Source: Tindallia californiensis (GTDB lineage Bacteria; Bacillota; Clostridia; Peptostreptococcales; Tindalliaceae). From it: DNA of 64,000 nt. A program made the position numbers and the translations under genes. Where the stretch lies: assembly GCF_900107405.1 (NCBI RefSeq), contig NZ_FNPV01000002.1, positions 248,001 through 312,000 on the forward strand. The letters are read 5' to 3'. The stretch's first letter is position 1; the number at the start of each line of letters is the position of its first letter. Of the stretch, positions 43,176-52,349 are shown piece by piece. Under the pieces are notes generated by a model. The model saw nothing but the letters and a program-made list of their open reading frames with translations. It did no database searches and was not told the DNA's origin.

Positions 43176-44000
43176 CTAGAAGCAGACTAAAAGCCCACCA
43201 ATTCCTGCATGAGTCCCAATCACCGGCCCCATAGTAGTTAGGATAACCTCCGAAGGATTGAACCTTTCAATAATCTCATCCTTTAGCTTCTGTGCTTCTT
43301 CTAAGCAATCACAATGGGTAATCCCAACAATCTGATCGCTATAATCTGCTTTCTTTTTCTCCATTTCTTCTAACAATACCCTAATGGCCTTCTTTTTTCC
43401 TCTTAGAGTTTTAAGAACACGAACATAGCCATCTTCTACGTGAACGACTGGTTTAAGGTTTAACAAGTTGGAAATAAACTCTTTTGGTCTGCTTACCCGC
43501 CCGCCTTTTACAGCGTTCTCCAATGTTTCTAAATAAACAACGACTCTTAGCTGTTCTCGATATTCCTTAATTTTTTCAAGAACTTCTGATTTTTCAAGAC
43601 CTTCTTTTGCCAACTGACATGCCTTTAATACTTGAAGACCCACGCCCAAGGAGCCACTAAGCGTATCAAAAACCTCTATATTACCCTTTATTCCTTCTTT
43701 TGCCTGTCGAGCGCCTTCATATGTACCACTTAAACAAGAAGATAAGTGAATGCTCAGTAGATCCTCACTCTCCTTTAAGCCTTCCGTAAATCGGTCTATA
43801 AAGGATTGTGGAGATGGTTGGGATGTTTTGGGCAAGCTAGCAGACGTGGACATCTTTTCAAAAAATTCTTCGTGGCTCAGATTTACTCCGTCCACATAAT
43901 CAATGCCATCAATTTCTATTCTTAGAGGCACTACTAAAACATTAAATTTTTCAATTAATTCACTAGGTAAATCACAGGAACTGTCTGTAATAATTCTCAC
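43176..44000 (-). CDS. DegV family fatty-acid-binding protein
   Basis: 274 residues, GTG start after GGGGGAG. DegV fold: ITDSSCDLPSELI, VDGVNLSHEEFFEKM, SLPKTSQPSPQSFID, LSSCLSGTYEGARQA, ENAVKGGRVSRPKEF and GTHAGIGGLLVCF. These cytosolic proteins bind one fatty acid; FakB members present it to the FakA kinase for phospholipid synthesis. FakA is not nearby, so FakB-type function is family inference. Confidence 0.92.
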   Translation of the reverse strand: MRIITDSSCDLPSELIEKFNVLVVPLRIEIDGIDYVDGVNLSHEEFFEKMSTSASLPKTSQPSPQSFIDRFTEGLKESEDLLSIHLSSCLSGTYEGARQAKEGIKGNIEVFDTLSGSLGVGLQVLKACQLAKEGLEKSEVLEKIKEYREQLRVVVYLETLENAVKGGRVSRPKEFISNLLNLKPVVHVEDGYVRVLKTLRGKKKAIRVLLEEMEKKKADYSDQIVGITHCDCLEEAQKLKDEIIERFNPSEVILTTMGPVIGTHAGIGGLLVCF

Positions 44001-44032
44001 ACTTTCTCCCCCTTTATCAAATGTGATGCTCC

Positions 44033-44134
44033 TTATTGATCATCTTCCATATGTTCTACTATGTATACCAATGTACTTTCTTTCTCATCTTTACTATCGC
44101 TATTATATCCATCCACATAGTCATATGCAAGCAT
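44033..44134 (-). CDS. Possible 33-residue acidic ORF before degV
   Basis: ATG to TAA, product acidic (MLAYDYVDGYNSDSKDEKE then about 14 more residues, ending EDDQ). The frame stays open back to TTG codons just after the Gate-protein stop, and it ends 33 bases before the DegV start. Codon choice looks protein-like, but there is no good ribosome site and a TTGACA promoter-like element overlaps it. It may be a short coding gene, a remnant, or chance. Confidence 0.25.
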   Translation of the reverse strand: MLAYDYVDGYNSDSKDEKESTLVYIVEHMEDDQ

Positions 44135-44181
44135 ATTTGTCAATACGCTTCCGTCTCTTAACAACAAGGTTTGTATTTTTG

Positions 44182-45138
44182 TTAAAATATAAGCATATGC
44201 ATGGCTCCTCTGAGTATAATGCCTAAAACAGCCGCTATCATTGCTGGTCTTGCTACTCGAGCCACCCTCTCTCCCGCCGCTAAAAAAATGGCAACTCCAA
44301 CAGGATCCAAAGGATTTAAGGTAAACCCTGCTATTCGGTTTAACTCTTCGACCGTCATGGCCCCTTCGTTTACTAGCTCTATTACAATGGCCATCATAGC
44401 TGTTCCACCTGCAATAAATTTTGTTACGATGGGCAATACGGCCACGCCTGGTATCCCTATCATTTCAAGCAGCGGTCCTGCCCAAACTTCCATCCAGCTA
44501 ATAAGTCCTATGCTTCGCATCATATTAACAAGAAACACAGCTAAAATTAGTGGAGGCATTGATTTTGCTGCAATCATCATCCCTTCTTCTCCACCTTTAA
44601 ATAAAACAGCAATCATTCCCGTTTTTCCTTTTATTTTTTCTTCTTTAGTAGCAACGACCTGCTCTTGTTTTCCAGTTTCAACTATATACTCATCATCTTT
44701 TCCTATCATTTTATACGCTACAAGACTTGCAACACATCCACATATAACAGAAGTTGCCATTCCAACAGGAATATTAAGCCCAACAACCGCTAAAGGAAAC
44801 GTCGCATTTGCCTGTGCCATAACCAAAATAGCAGCCATCGTAGCTCCTATCTTTGCATCACTTATCTGCGAATCACGCTCCATTAGTTTTAAGGTAGAAA
44901 CCGGTGCAGCAAAGCTAACAAACAACATTTGCAGAATGGCAAAGACGCCCATTCCCGGCAAGCCAACTTTTGATAGTAAAGGAGCTGATAGGTTTGCTGT
45001 TTTTTGTAAAACACCTCTGTCTTCCAGCAATTTCATAATGGCCATCATCACAACCATTACTGGCAAGATAATGTATAGCGAAAGTTCAACACCTGTTTTT
45101 CCAGCGTCAAGAATCATATTAACAACAGATTGCATCAT
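44182..45138 (-). CDS. Nucleoside-recognition (Gate) domain membrane protein
   Basis: 318 residues using the first ATG of the pair after GGAGGAG. About eight membrane helices in two Gate-like halves, e.g. GLPGMGVFAILQMLFVSFAAP, MAQANATFPLAVVGLN and IPGVAVLPIVTKFIAGGTAMM. The Gate family includes spore maturation proteins SpmA/SpmB, YjiH and concentrative transporters; a single-gene form like this has no assigned substrate. An open frame of 321 codons on the plus strand across the whole gene is a shadow: it lacks a ribosome site and the minus frame carries the family pattern. Confidence 0.85.
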   Translation of the reverse strand: MMQSVVNMILDAGKTGVELSLYIILPVMVVMMAIMKLLEDRGVLQKTANLSAPLLSKVGLPGMGVFAILQMLFVSFAAPVSTLKLMERDSQISDAKIGATMAAILVMAQANATFPLAVVGLNIPVGMATSVICGCVASLVAYKMIGKDDEYIVETGKQEQVVATKEEKIKGKTGMIAVLFKGGEEGMMIAAKSMPPLILAVFLVNMMRSIGLISWMEVWAGPLLEMIGIPGVAVLPIVTKFIAGGTAMMAIVIELVNEGAMTVEELNRIAGFTLNPLDPVGVAIFLAAGERVARVARPAMIAAVLGIILRGAMHMLIF

Positions 45139-45248
45139 AACTCCTCCTGATAATAGTTTTGAGTGAAATTCTTTCAAATGGGGTATTTAAGTAATAGATG
45201 CTTCTTTATTTGAGTGAATCGGTATAAAATCGAAAGGGTGTGATTGTA

Positions 45249-45704
45249 TTGAAATTACTCGTTTGTGTTGACGGTTCCAAACAAGGTTGGAAAGCTTTGA
45301 ACAAGGCAATTGAAATCGCTTCCGGTTGTTCCATTAACGAGGTTACCCTCATCCATGTCTATGAAAGTGTTGAAAAAAACTATTGGATTGCAACTGGTGA
45401 AGGTTATTATCCAACAGAAGAGGATTTTGAAAAATTAAAAGGTCTTCAGCAAAACATGGCCGAAAAACGTAAAAAAATGTTAGATGAATGTGCGGCCAAG
45501 TTCAAGGAAGAAGGTATCAATCCAGGAATTCTTTTAGAAGAAGGTCACCCCGCCCATACCATTGCCAGAATTGCCGACGATGGTAATTACGATATGATTA
45601 TTATGGGTAATAGAGGTTTAGGAGGACTTAAAAAAATATTCCTGGGTAGTGTCAGCAATGCTGTCATTCAAGAAACCAAAGCAAGTGTTCTGGTAGTAAA
45701 ATAG
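45249..45704 (+). CDS. Universal stress protein (UspA family)
   Basis: About 151 residues. TTG at 45249 is 8-10 bases after AAAGGG and gives the usual start LKLLVCVDGSKQGWKA; GTG at 45240 touches the ribosome site. The ATP-binding signature near the C-terminus, MGNRGLGGLKKIFLGSVSNA, matches G-2x-G-9x-G-(S/T), so this is the nucleotide-binding type of Usp. Cytosolic, single gene with its own terminator. Confidence 0.92.
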   Translation: MKLLVCVDGSKQGWKALNKAIEIASGCSINEVTLIHVYESVEKNYWIATGEGYYPTEEDFEKLKGLQQNMAEKRKKMLDECAAKFKEEGINPGILLEEGHPAHTIARIADDGNYDMIIMGNRGLGGLKKIFLGSVSNAVIQETKASVLVVK

Positions 45705-45713
45705 GTTAGTGCA

Positions 45714-45745
45714 AGGGGCACATAAGCATGGTGCCCCTATTTCAT
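45714..45745 (+). terminator. Terminator after the usp gene
   Basis: GGGGCAC / GTGCCCC stem followed by a weak T-rich stretch. Confidence 0.65.
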
Positions 45746-45857
45746 TATTCATCAGATAACCTCCAGTCAACAGGCAATTTTTTCGATCCTTTTTCTTTTT
45801 ATCCGATGACTACTACCGTGAAAACTCTGTTTATCATAACGACAAAGGATGATCCCT

Positions 45858-46595
45858 ATGATTCCACTTCGAGATAGTGTTCCCAGCCGAAAAATTCCAT
45901 TTATTACCTATCTACTCATTGCAACCAATGTGCTTATTTTTATTTTTATCAAAACCTTAAGCCGTACCCAACTTCATCTTCTTGTTTTTCATTTTGGGTT
46001 TATTCCTGCCCGCTTGTCATCCCTGCTTCTGCATGACTCATCGGTAGTAATCACCGAAGCGATCCTTCCTATGGTGAGCAGCCTTTTCATTCACGGAAGC
46101 TGGTTTCATCTTATCAGTAACATGTGGAGTTTATGGCTTTTTGGAGATAATGTAGAAGACAATGTGGGACATATCAAATACTTTCTTTTCTATCTACTCG
46201 CCGGTATATTCGCCTCATTCATTCATTTTATTTTCAATGTCTCTTCTCCTATACCTGTTATAGGCGCATCAGGAGCTATATCGGCTGTTATGGGCGCCTA
46301 TGTGGTTATGTTTCCTTTTGCACGAATCACAACGCTAATTCCTCTTTTATGGATTCCTTTTTTCATCAAGGTTCCTGCTATTTTCTTTATGGGGATATGG
46401 TTTTTTTCTCAGATAACCTCTGGTATATCAACGCTTATTCATACTGAGCTAGGCGGCGGTATTGCCTGGTGGGCTCATATTGGTGGTTTTATCTTTGGAA
46501 CCCTTATTATTAACTTTATTCGTACTCAATCATGGCGTTATCGATGTTCACCTTATGATGAACATTACAACTGTTATGATAACTCAGACCGATGA
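45858..46595 (+). CDS. Rhomboid-family intramembrane serine protease
   Basis: 245 residues, starting at the ATG 9 bases after AAAGG (an earlier ATG abuts the ribosome site). Six or more membrane helices; the catalytic Ser is in VIGASGAISAVMG (near 138) and the His in WWAHIGGFIFG (near 207). The SNMWSLWLFGDNVED loop and membrane-entry region are also typical. It cleaves membrane proteins within the bilayer; the target is unknown. The 3' end overlaps the convergent M20 gene by 22 bases. Short Cys-containing soluble tail (RYRCSPYDEHYNCYDNSDR). Confidence 0.93.
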   Translation: MIPLRDSVPSRKIPFITYLLIATNVLIFIFIKTLSRTQLHLLVFHFGFIPARLSSLLLHDSSVVITEAILPMVSSLFIHGSWFHLISNMWSLWLFGDNVEDNVGHIKYFLFYLLAGIFASFIHFIFNVSSPIPVIGASGAISAVMGAYVVMFPFARITTLIPLLWIPFFIKVPAIFFMGIWFFSQITSGISTLIHTELGGGIAWWAHIGGFIFGTLIINFIRTQSWRYRCSPYDEHYNCYDNSDR

Positions 46596-47761
46596 GTAAA
46601 ATCTTTTGCTACCTGATTCCTAAATGTCTTATCTGTTAAAAGTTCATAACCAATGGCTGCCAATGCAATCGCGCTTTTAAGAATGACTTCATCGGCTCTT
46701 TCTGAAGAACTGGCCATTGCATATTCATAGGTATGTGGCGCAACGGCTGCATCTACAATTCCCACATAGGGATGCATGATCGGCATTACATCCGATAAAT
46801 TTCCAATGTCCGAAGATCCGGCTGGTTCTTCCGGATCAGCAACGTTCATCTCTTCCCCTTGTAATTCCATATATGCCTTAAATCTTTCTTCCATACTACC
46901 ATTAGAATATCGCTCTGCATATATTTCATCATGACAAAACTCAACTTGCGAGCCATTTTTATCTGCTTCTTCCCTAGCAAAGCTTTTTATTTGTTCTATA
47001 ACCTGTTGTATTTCAGTCTTTCGTTTTGCGCGGATCAAGAACTTTCCGCATGAATAATCAACAATGACGTTGGAAGCAGAGCCTCCAGCTGTTATAATTC
47101 CATTTACAATCACTTTAGGGGGATATTTTGATTTTTGTTTTTCTATTCGATTAAATACTTGTATCAAAGGATATAATGCATCGATTCCGTTTTCCGGCTT
47201 TGATGAGTGGGCAGGTTTACCATGAAATTCAATAATGAGTTCACAGCAGGCTGTGCTATTTCTTTTTATCAGAGATTGATTGGATGGATGCATCATCAAG
47301 GAAAAATCCACATCATCAAATGCTCCTCCCTGAATCATAAGAATTTTTCCTCCTCCATTTTCTTCTGCCGGTGTTCCTAAAAGCATAATAGAGCCACAAA
47401 GGTCTCCAGCCATTTCCTTAAGCGCTAGCGCCGCACCAACGGAACTTGCCGCAATAAGGTTATGACCACAAGCATGACCTATTTCTGGCAATGCATCATA
47501 TTCTGCCAAAAAAGCAATCGCCGGACCTTCTTCTCCTTTACAAGTTTTCGCTTTCAATGCGGTTTCAATATTAGCTGTCTTTCTTTCAACAGCAAACCCT
47601 TCCTTTTCCATAATGGATGCAATTTCATCCGATGCCTTATATTCACAAAAAGCTAGCTCTGGTTCTTCATGCAACTTTTTACTTAGTCCTAATAATACAG
47701 ATTGTTTCTTTATGACATGTTTTTTAGCGCGTTCAAGTATCCACTCCATTGTAGCTTCCAT
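46574..47761 (-). CDS. M20-family amidohydrolase/peptidase
   Basis: 395 residues, ATG after GGAGG. Metal ligands of the M20 dizinc site: AEYDALPEIGHACGHNL, the TPAEENGGGK pair, and a dimerisation domain with PAHSSKPENGIDALYPLI. The AbgB/PM20D2-like subgroup is suggested by AEYDALPEIGHACGHNLIA. Such enzymes hydrolyse N-acyl amino acids or p-aminobenzoyl-glutamate, which would match the AbgT carrier at 16.5-18 kb, but the link is inferred. Ends convergent and overlapping with the rhomboid gene. Confidence 0.88.
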   Translation of the reverse strand: MEATMEWILERAKKHVIKKQSVLLGLSKKLHEEPELAFCEYKASDEIASIMEKEGFAVERKTANIETALKAKTCKGEEGPAIAFLAEYDALPEIGHACGHNLIAASSVGAALALKEMAGDLCGSIMLLGTPAEENGGGKILMIQGGAFDDVDFSLMMHPSNQSLIKRNSTACCELIIEFHGKPAHSSKPENGIDALYPLIQVFNRIEKQKSKYPPKVIVNGIITAGGSASNVIVDYSCGKFLIRAKRKTEIQQVIEQIKSFAREEADKNGSQVEFCHDEIYAERYSNGSMEERFKAYMELQGEEMNVADPEEPAGSSDIGNLSDVMPIMHPYVGIVDAAVAPHTYEYAMASSSERADEVILKSAIALAAIGYELLTDKTFRNQVAKDFTHRSELS

Positions 47762-47951
47762 TTAATGCACCTCCAAAAATTGTTTTCCCTGATACTGTAG
47801 CACCATTATATCAGAAAGAATTCCTTATTCGAAGTGTTAACGATTTCAATCATTTCAGAATCATGATACAATAATAGCAGGAAAATAGTACCTTTTAGTA
47901 TAGCCCCAAGTATTTTCGCCGGAAACGAACTGTGGTTAGGAGGTTAAGGTA

Positions 47952-48719
47952 ATGGATATTTGTTATCAACACTTTCACAGCAAATACTTAAACCGTGTCA
48001 TGGAATTTAAGCGTTATGGTTCCAGCGGTAAACCGATGATGGCATTCCCTTCTTCGGGTGGACGATTTTTTGAGTATGAAGACTTTAAAATGATCGAAGC
48101 TTGTCAACCTTTTATCGAGCAAAGTCTTATTCAGGTGTTCACACCTGACAGTATTGATCACGAAAGTTGGCTGGAGGACGATGTTTGGCCTGGAGACAGG
48201 GCTCATAAACACAATCTATATGATCAGTATATTGTCCAGGAACTCGTGCCCTTTATTCTTAGTAAAGCCGATTATCAAGGCAAACTGATCACTACAGGAT
48301 ACAGTATGGGCGGATATCATGCTGCAAACTTTTTCTTCCGACATCCCTACATCTTCGACACATTAATTGCCTTAAGTGGAATCTATGACCTTCGTTATTT
48401 TGTAGGACATCATTTGGATATCCATAATGTCTATATCAATTCTCCTGTTGACTACCTGGCAAACCTATCCGATTCAAACTTCCTTGAACAGTATAAACAA
48501 AGTACTATTATCATTTGTACAGGAACCGGAGACTGGGAAGAAAATTCTATCCAACATACCAATCAAATAAAACGCGTCCTAGAAGAAAGAGAAATACCTG
48601 CCTGGATCGACTATTGGGGAAGTGATGTAAATCACGACTGGCCTTGGTGGCGAAAACAAACAGCCTATTTCCTTGGAGAACTCCATCGGCAAGGAAAACT
48701 TTCACAGCCTATCCCTTAA
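47952..48719 (+). CDS. Putative alpha/beta-hydrolase esterase
   Basis: 255 residues, ribosome site AGGAGG. Alpha/beta fold with nucleophile elbow TTGYSMGGYHAANFF (Ser near 119) and a likely catalytic His in SDVNHDWPWWRKQ. The opening beta strands MEFKRYGSSGKPMMAFPSSGG resemble esterase-D/antigen-85-like putative esterases. No signal peptide, so it acts in the cytosol. Substrate unknown. It sits 55 bases upstream of a glutamine amidotransferase on the same strand and is probably co-transcribed. Confidence 0.82.
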   Translation: MDICYQHFHSKYLNRVMEFKRYGSSGKPMMAFPSSGGRFFEYEDFKMIEACQPFIEQSLIQVFTPDSIDHESWLEDDVWPGDRAHKHNLYDQYIVQELVPFILSKADYQGKLITTGYSMGGYHAANFFFRHPYIFDTLIALSGIYDLRYFVGHHLDIHNVYINSPVDYLANLSDSNFLEQYKQSTIIICTGTGDWEENSIQHTNQIKRVLEEREIPAWIDYWGSDVNHDWPWWRKQTAYFLGELHRQGKLSQPIP

Positions 48720-48774
48720 CAAATCTACCCTTACTTTAATAACATTATTCCTAACAACAGGAGGAATCTCTTTT

Positions 48775-49470
48775 ATGGTTTTGGTACTCAATTTCTTTCT
48801 AAAAGATGCATTTGCGGATACTTTTAATCAGGTGATCCAAAAACAACTGGATGACGCAAATGTATCCTGCAATTTTATACGTATTTCTACAGCTACTACA
48901 ACCAAGGAAATACAGTTACAGAGTCACGACGCTACCCATTTGATTCTATCCGGATCAGAAGCGTCTACGTTAGATGACATGGGTTGGGAAAAAGAAATCC
49001 AGGAAATTGTTACCTATTTTATGGAAAGCAAAATGCCAATTCTTGGAATCTGCTATGGTCACCAACTTTTAGTAAGGCTCCTAGCTGGGAAAAAATATTT
49101 ACAAAAGTCACCCCATCCAGAAATTGGTTGGGGGCACATAAACATCGTTGACAACCCTCTGTTTTCAGGAATTAAGGATCCTATTTGTCTTTTAGCTCAT
49201 TACGACGAAGCCATAGACCTGCCGGAGGATTTCCATATTTTAGGTTCTTCTGCAAAATGCGCTGTCCATGGCTTCCAATATAGGGAGCTTCCCGTTTGGG
49301 GAGTTCAGTTTCATCCAGAGTATGATCCGGAGTCTGGACAAGAACTGTTTGATGATCTGAAAGCCAATGACCCCCATTACCATGCTTATTATGAAAACAA
49401 GCTGACCCATGCCAATCAGCTTCAACAAAACAAACTGCTTTTTACTAATTTTGTCACGATGACATTATAG
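48775..49470 (+). CDS. Class I glutamine amidotransferase-like protein
   Basis: 231 residues from the ATG after GGAGG; an upstream in-frame ATG overlaps the esterase and lacks a ribosome site. Triad: Cys in LGICYGHQLL, His and Glu in VWGVQFHPEYD. It resembles the free amidotransferase domain of GMP synthase (HPEIGWGHI, LLAHYDEAI). No partner synthetase domain is near, so it is either a stand-alone hydrolase, e.g. of gamma-glutamyl compounds, or works with a distant partner. The last 40 residues (HYHAYYENK) are unusual. Confidence 0.85.
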   Translation: MVLVLNFFLKDAFADTFNQVIQKQLDDANVSCNFIRISTATTTKEIQLQSHDATHLILSGSEASTLDDMGWEKEIQEIVTYFMESKMPILGICYGHQLLVRLLAGKKYLQKSPHPEIGWGHINIVDNPLFSGIKDPICLLAHYDEAIDLPEDFHILGSSAKCAVHGFQYRELPVWGVQFHPEYDPESGQELFDDLKANDPHYHAYYENKLTHANQLQQNKLLFTNFVTMTL

Positions 49471-49531
49471 AACTCATTTTAATTACAGTTGATTTCATTG
49501 ATTTCCCCATGTTCTTCCTTGGCAAAAACCT

Positions 49532-49562
49532 AAAGAGTCAGGCTTTTTCAACCTGACTCTTT
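49532..49562. terminator. Bidirectional terminator
   Basis: AAAGAGTCAGG / CCTGACTCTTT stem between the convergent amidotransferase and BCCT genes. Confidence 0.85.
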
Positions 49563-49565
49563 GTT

Positions 49566-51512
49566 TTATTCCTTAAATTCTTCTTCTAAAGCATCATCAA
49601 CCACTACCTCAGAAATTGCTTCTGTTAAAATATGTTTCTCTTCTACTTGTTTCAATCTCAGACGAACCGCCTCTTCCACTTCAAACTCCTGATTAAAACC
49701 TTGGTACAGAGAATAAATAATTAAAAGTAATATCACCGCAAACGGTAATCCTGTAATAACTGTTGCTGTCTGCAGGGCTATCAATCCGCCTCCAATTAAA
49801 AGAGTTGCCGCTACTACCCCTTCCATGCAAGCCCAGAACACACGTTGAGGAACAGGAGAGTCCAATTTCCCACCAGAAGTTAGGTGATCAACTACTAATG
49901 ATCCGGAATCAGAAGAAGTGACAAAAAAGACCGTCACAAGAATGATACCAATCACCGATAAGAGCCTTGCCATCGGAAGATTTTCCAGCATGGCAAACAA
50001 TGCAATCGAAGCATCTATCTCCACCGCCGATACTATATCAGCAACGCCTGTTAGTTGAATATTAATGGCCGTACTTCCAAAGACGGACATCCATAGAAAG
50101 GAAACGAGGGTAGGAAACAACATGACTCCGAGAATAAACTCCCGTACAGTTCTCCCCTTAGAAACTCTTGCGATAAACATTCCCACAAAAGGTGACCAAG
50201 AAATCCACCATGCCCAATAAAAAATAGTCCAGCCACCTTGCCAATTAGTGTCTCTGAAAGTTTCTGTCCACATACTCAGCTCAGAAAATTTAGCGATATA
50301 ATAACCAATGTATTGAGATAGACCATTTAGAATATATACGGTAGGCCCAAGAATTAGCACTAAAAGCATAAAGATGCCTGCTAGTCCCATATTAATTTCA
50401 CTTAATTTTTTGACGCCGCCATCTAGTCCTAATACTACGGATATGGTTGCAAAACCAGTAATAACCGCTATCAATATAACCTGTGTTCCTGTATTAATAC
50501 TAAGTCCAAATAAATAATTTAACCCTCCATTGATCTGAGTAACTCCAAGCCCTAAAGACGTAGCTAGCCCTGTCAATGTTGCTAATACTGACAAAACATC
50601 GATCATATTTCCCCAAAATCCATATATTTTGTTTCCAATTAACGGATAAAAAATAGATCGAATGGTTAGAGGAAGTCCTCTGTTAAACGCAAAAAAAGCC
50701 AGTCCCAAGCCTACAATAGAGTAAATTGCCCAGGGATGAATTCCCCAATGATAAAAAGTGGTTACCATAGATGCTTGGGCTGCTTTAGCCGAGTTTGGTT
50801 CAATGCTTCCAAACATCGGGGAGGGTGTGTTAAGATGTAGAATCGGCTCACCGACACTCCAAAACATAAGACCAATTCCCATCCCGGCACTCATTAGCAT
50901 TGCATACCAACCAATTTTACTAAACTCTGGCTGAGCATCATGCCCACCAATTTTAATTTTTCCAAATTTCCCAAAAGCAAATACCAATGCAGCTACAATA
51001 AATATATTAGCCACCATTACAAAGAACCAACCAAAATTGGAAGTAATAAAATTCAACGTATTTTGAAATACAGCTTCAGCCTGAGCAGGGTAAATCAATG
51101 TCATTGCAATAAAAATAACCAATAAAAAAGAAGAAAGCAACGTTACCTGAGGATGGATGTCAAAACCAAAGCCTTCCCAATTGTTTTCGCCTGGCTCTTC
51201 CATTCCGGATTCATCAAATAATGACGCCGTCGGTTTAATCTGAAGGCCCTTAAAGGGTGGTCTTTCTTTAATCGCTTTTTTTCTTGCCTCTGCCTCCGCT
51301 TTTTTTAATTTTTTCGCAAGGGCTCTTTTTGATAATATTTCCTGCCTTTTCTCTTCTTTTAACCGCTTTTCTTCCTCTCTAAGCCGTTTCTCCTCTTCTC
51401 TCTTCTGCTTCGCCAGCTCTTTTTTTTTCTCTTCATATCCTTTTTTCAGTTCTTTCTCTTCTTCTTTAAGCTTTCTTTCTTCGTCCTTGAGTCTTTTTCG
51501 TTCTTCTTCCAT
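49566..51512 (-). CDS. BCCT-family betaine/choline/carnitine transporter with coiled-coil N-terminus
   Basis: 648 residues from the ATG 8 bases after GGAGGGG. Twelve membrane helices of the LeuT fold. The substrate/ion loop GMGIGLMFWSVGEPI near 205 has the GMGIG form of sodium-coupled BetP, and the Trp-rich box in YWAWWISWSPFVGMFIARVSKG is complete. Residues 1 to ~85 are extraordinary: almost only Glu, Lys, Arg and Leu (EEERKRLKDEERKLKEEEK and more), predicting a long single alpha helix or coiled coil on the cytoplasmic side. Osmolyte uptake (glycine betaine) is likely; the extension may sense ionic strength or K+. A short acidic tail ends the protein. Confidence 0.93.
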   Translation of the reverse strand: MEEERKRLKDEERKLKEEEKELKKGYEEKKKELAKQKREEEKRLREEEKRLKEEKRQEILSKRALAKKLKKAEAEARKKAIKERPPFKGLQIKPTASLFDESGMEEPGENNWEGFGFDIHPQVTLLSSFLLVIFIAMTLIYPAQAEAVFQNTLNFITSNFGWFFVMVANIFIVAALVFAFGKFGKIKIGGHDAQPEFSKIGWYAMLMSAGMGIGLMFWSVGEPILHLNTPSPMFGSIEPNSAKAAQASMVTTFYHWGIHPWAIYSIVGLGLAFFAFNRGLPLTIRSIFYPLIGNKIYGFWGNMIDVLSVLATLTGLATSLGLGVTQINGGLNYLFGLSINTGTQVILIAVITGFATISVVLGLDGGVKKLSEINMGLAGIFMLLVLILGPTVYILNGLSQYIGYYIAKFSELSMWTETFRDTNWQGGWTIFYWAWWISWSPFVGMFIARVSKGRTVREFILGVMLFPTLVSFLWMSVFGSTAINIQLTGVADIVSAVEIDASIALFAMLENLPMARLLSVIGIILVTVFFVTSSDSGSLVVDHLTSGGKLDSPVPQRVFWACMEGVVAATLLIGGGLIALQTATVITGLPFAVILLLIIYSLYQGFNQEFEVEEAVRLRLKQVEEKHILTEAISEVVVDDALEEEFKE

Positions 51513-51656
51513 ACACAAAACCCCTCCAAGCAATATAGATAAAACCATATGATATATTCAGTTTTCGATTCTAACATGTATATAACCAAAAATCCAATCG
51601 GCAAACAGATAACCAGCTATTTTTCCAGCTTTAAGGTCAAGCTTTTCCCAAACAGA

Positions 51657-51686
51657 AAAGAGACCAGCCATAAACTAGGTCCCTTT
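51657..51686 (-). terminator. Terminator after lemA
   Basis: AAAGGGACC / GGTCTCTTT stem on the minus strand with T-rich 3' flank, just past the lemA stop. Confidence 0.6.
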
Positions 51687-51714
51687 ATCAATCCTTATAA
51701 ACAGGTGACAACCA

Positions 51715-52269
51715 CTAAAAACGAACTTGTACCGCTTCTCTTTCCGAAGCTTGAACCGCTTCGAAATAGGAAATAAATTGAAAACCCATGACTCCTGCTA
51801 ATACATTGCCCGGGAAGGTTTGAATCTTTGTATTATACTTCATCGCTGTATCATTATAAAACTGTCGGCTATAGGCAATTTTATTTTCTGTATCCGATAA
51901 ATCTTGTTGTAGTTTCGAGAAGTTATCGCTGGCTTTTAACTCTGGATAGGCTTCAGCAACAGCAAATAAGGATTTCAGCGCTCCTGAAAGTTGATTCTCT
52001 GCTTGTTGGCGTTGTTCAATGGACTGTGCCTGTAATGCTTCTGCTCTGGCCCTCGTTACTTGTTCAAAAGTCTCTTTTTCATGGGCCGCATAAGCTTTCA
52101 CCGTTTCCACTAAATTAGGTATTAGATCTGCACGACGTTTTAACTGAACATCGATCTGTGCCCATGCGTTCTGAACGAAATTCCGTAATTTCACTGTATT
52201 ATTGTAGAAAATCACCAATACGATAAAGAGTATCATCGTTGGTGCTAAAATCACCATTACATATTGCAT
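51715..52269 (-). CDS. lemA: LemA family membrane protein
   Basis: 184 residues from the ATG 7 bases after AAAGGGG. One N-terminal helix (YVMVILAPTMILFIVLVIFY) then the LemA helical bundle: NAWAQIDVQLKRRADLIPNLVETVKAYAAHEKETFE, ENQLSGALKSLFAVAEAYPELKA, ISYFEAV. LemA proteins are usually paired with DUF2207 or TPM-domain proteins, as here. The complex is thought to act at the membrane; its function is not settled. Confidence 0.95.
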   Translation of the reverse strand: MQYVMVILAPTMILFIVLVIFYNNTVKLRNFVQNAWAQIDVQLKRRADLIPNLVETVKAYAAHEKETFEQVTRARAEALQAQSIEQRQQAENQLSGALKSLFAVAEAYPELKASDNFSKLQQDLSDTENKIAYSRQFYNDTAMKYNTKIQTFPGNVLAGVMGFQFISYFEAVQASEREAVQVRF

Positions 52270-52349
52270 CTGCATTCCCCTTTCACGATTTTTTTCTTAT
52301 CGCCTTAAATTTTTTTCTTATTACCTTAAACATGATGTTTTTTTCGATA

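Noticed and set aside
44201-45166. 321-codon open frame on the plus strand opposite the Gate-domain gene
   Set aside because: No ribosome site; the product is Pro/Ala/Ile-rich without domain logic, as expected opposite a hydrophobic membrane gene. The minus frame shows the family pattern and AGGAGGAG.
51257-51512. Lys/Glu-rich segment as a frameshift or mis-called start of the BCCT gene
   Set aside because: The ribosome site GGAGGGG is correctly placed before the extension, the frame is continuous into the carrier, and no good start lies after it.
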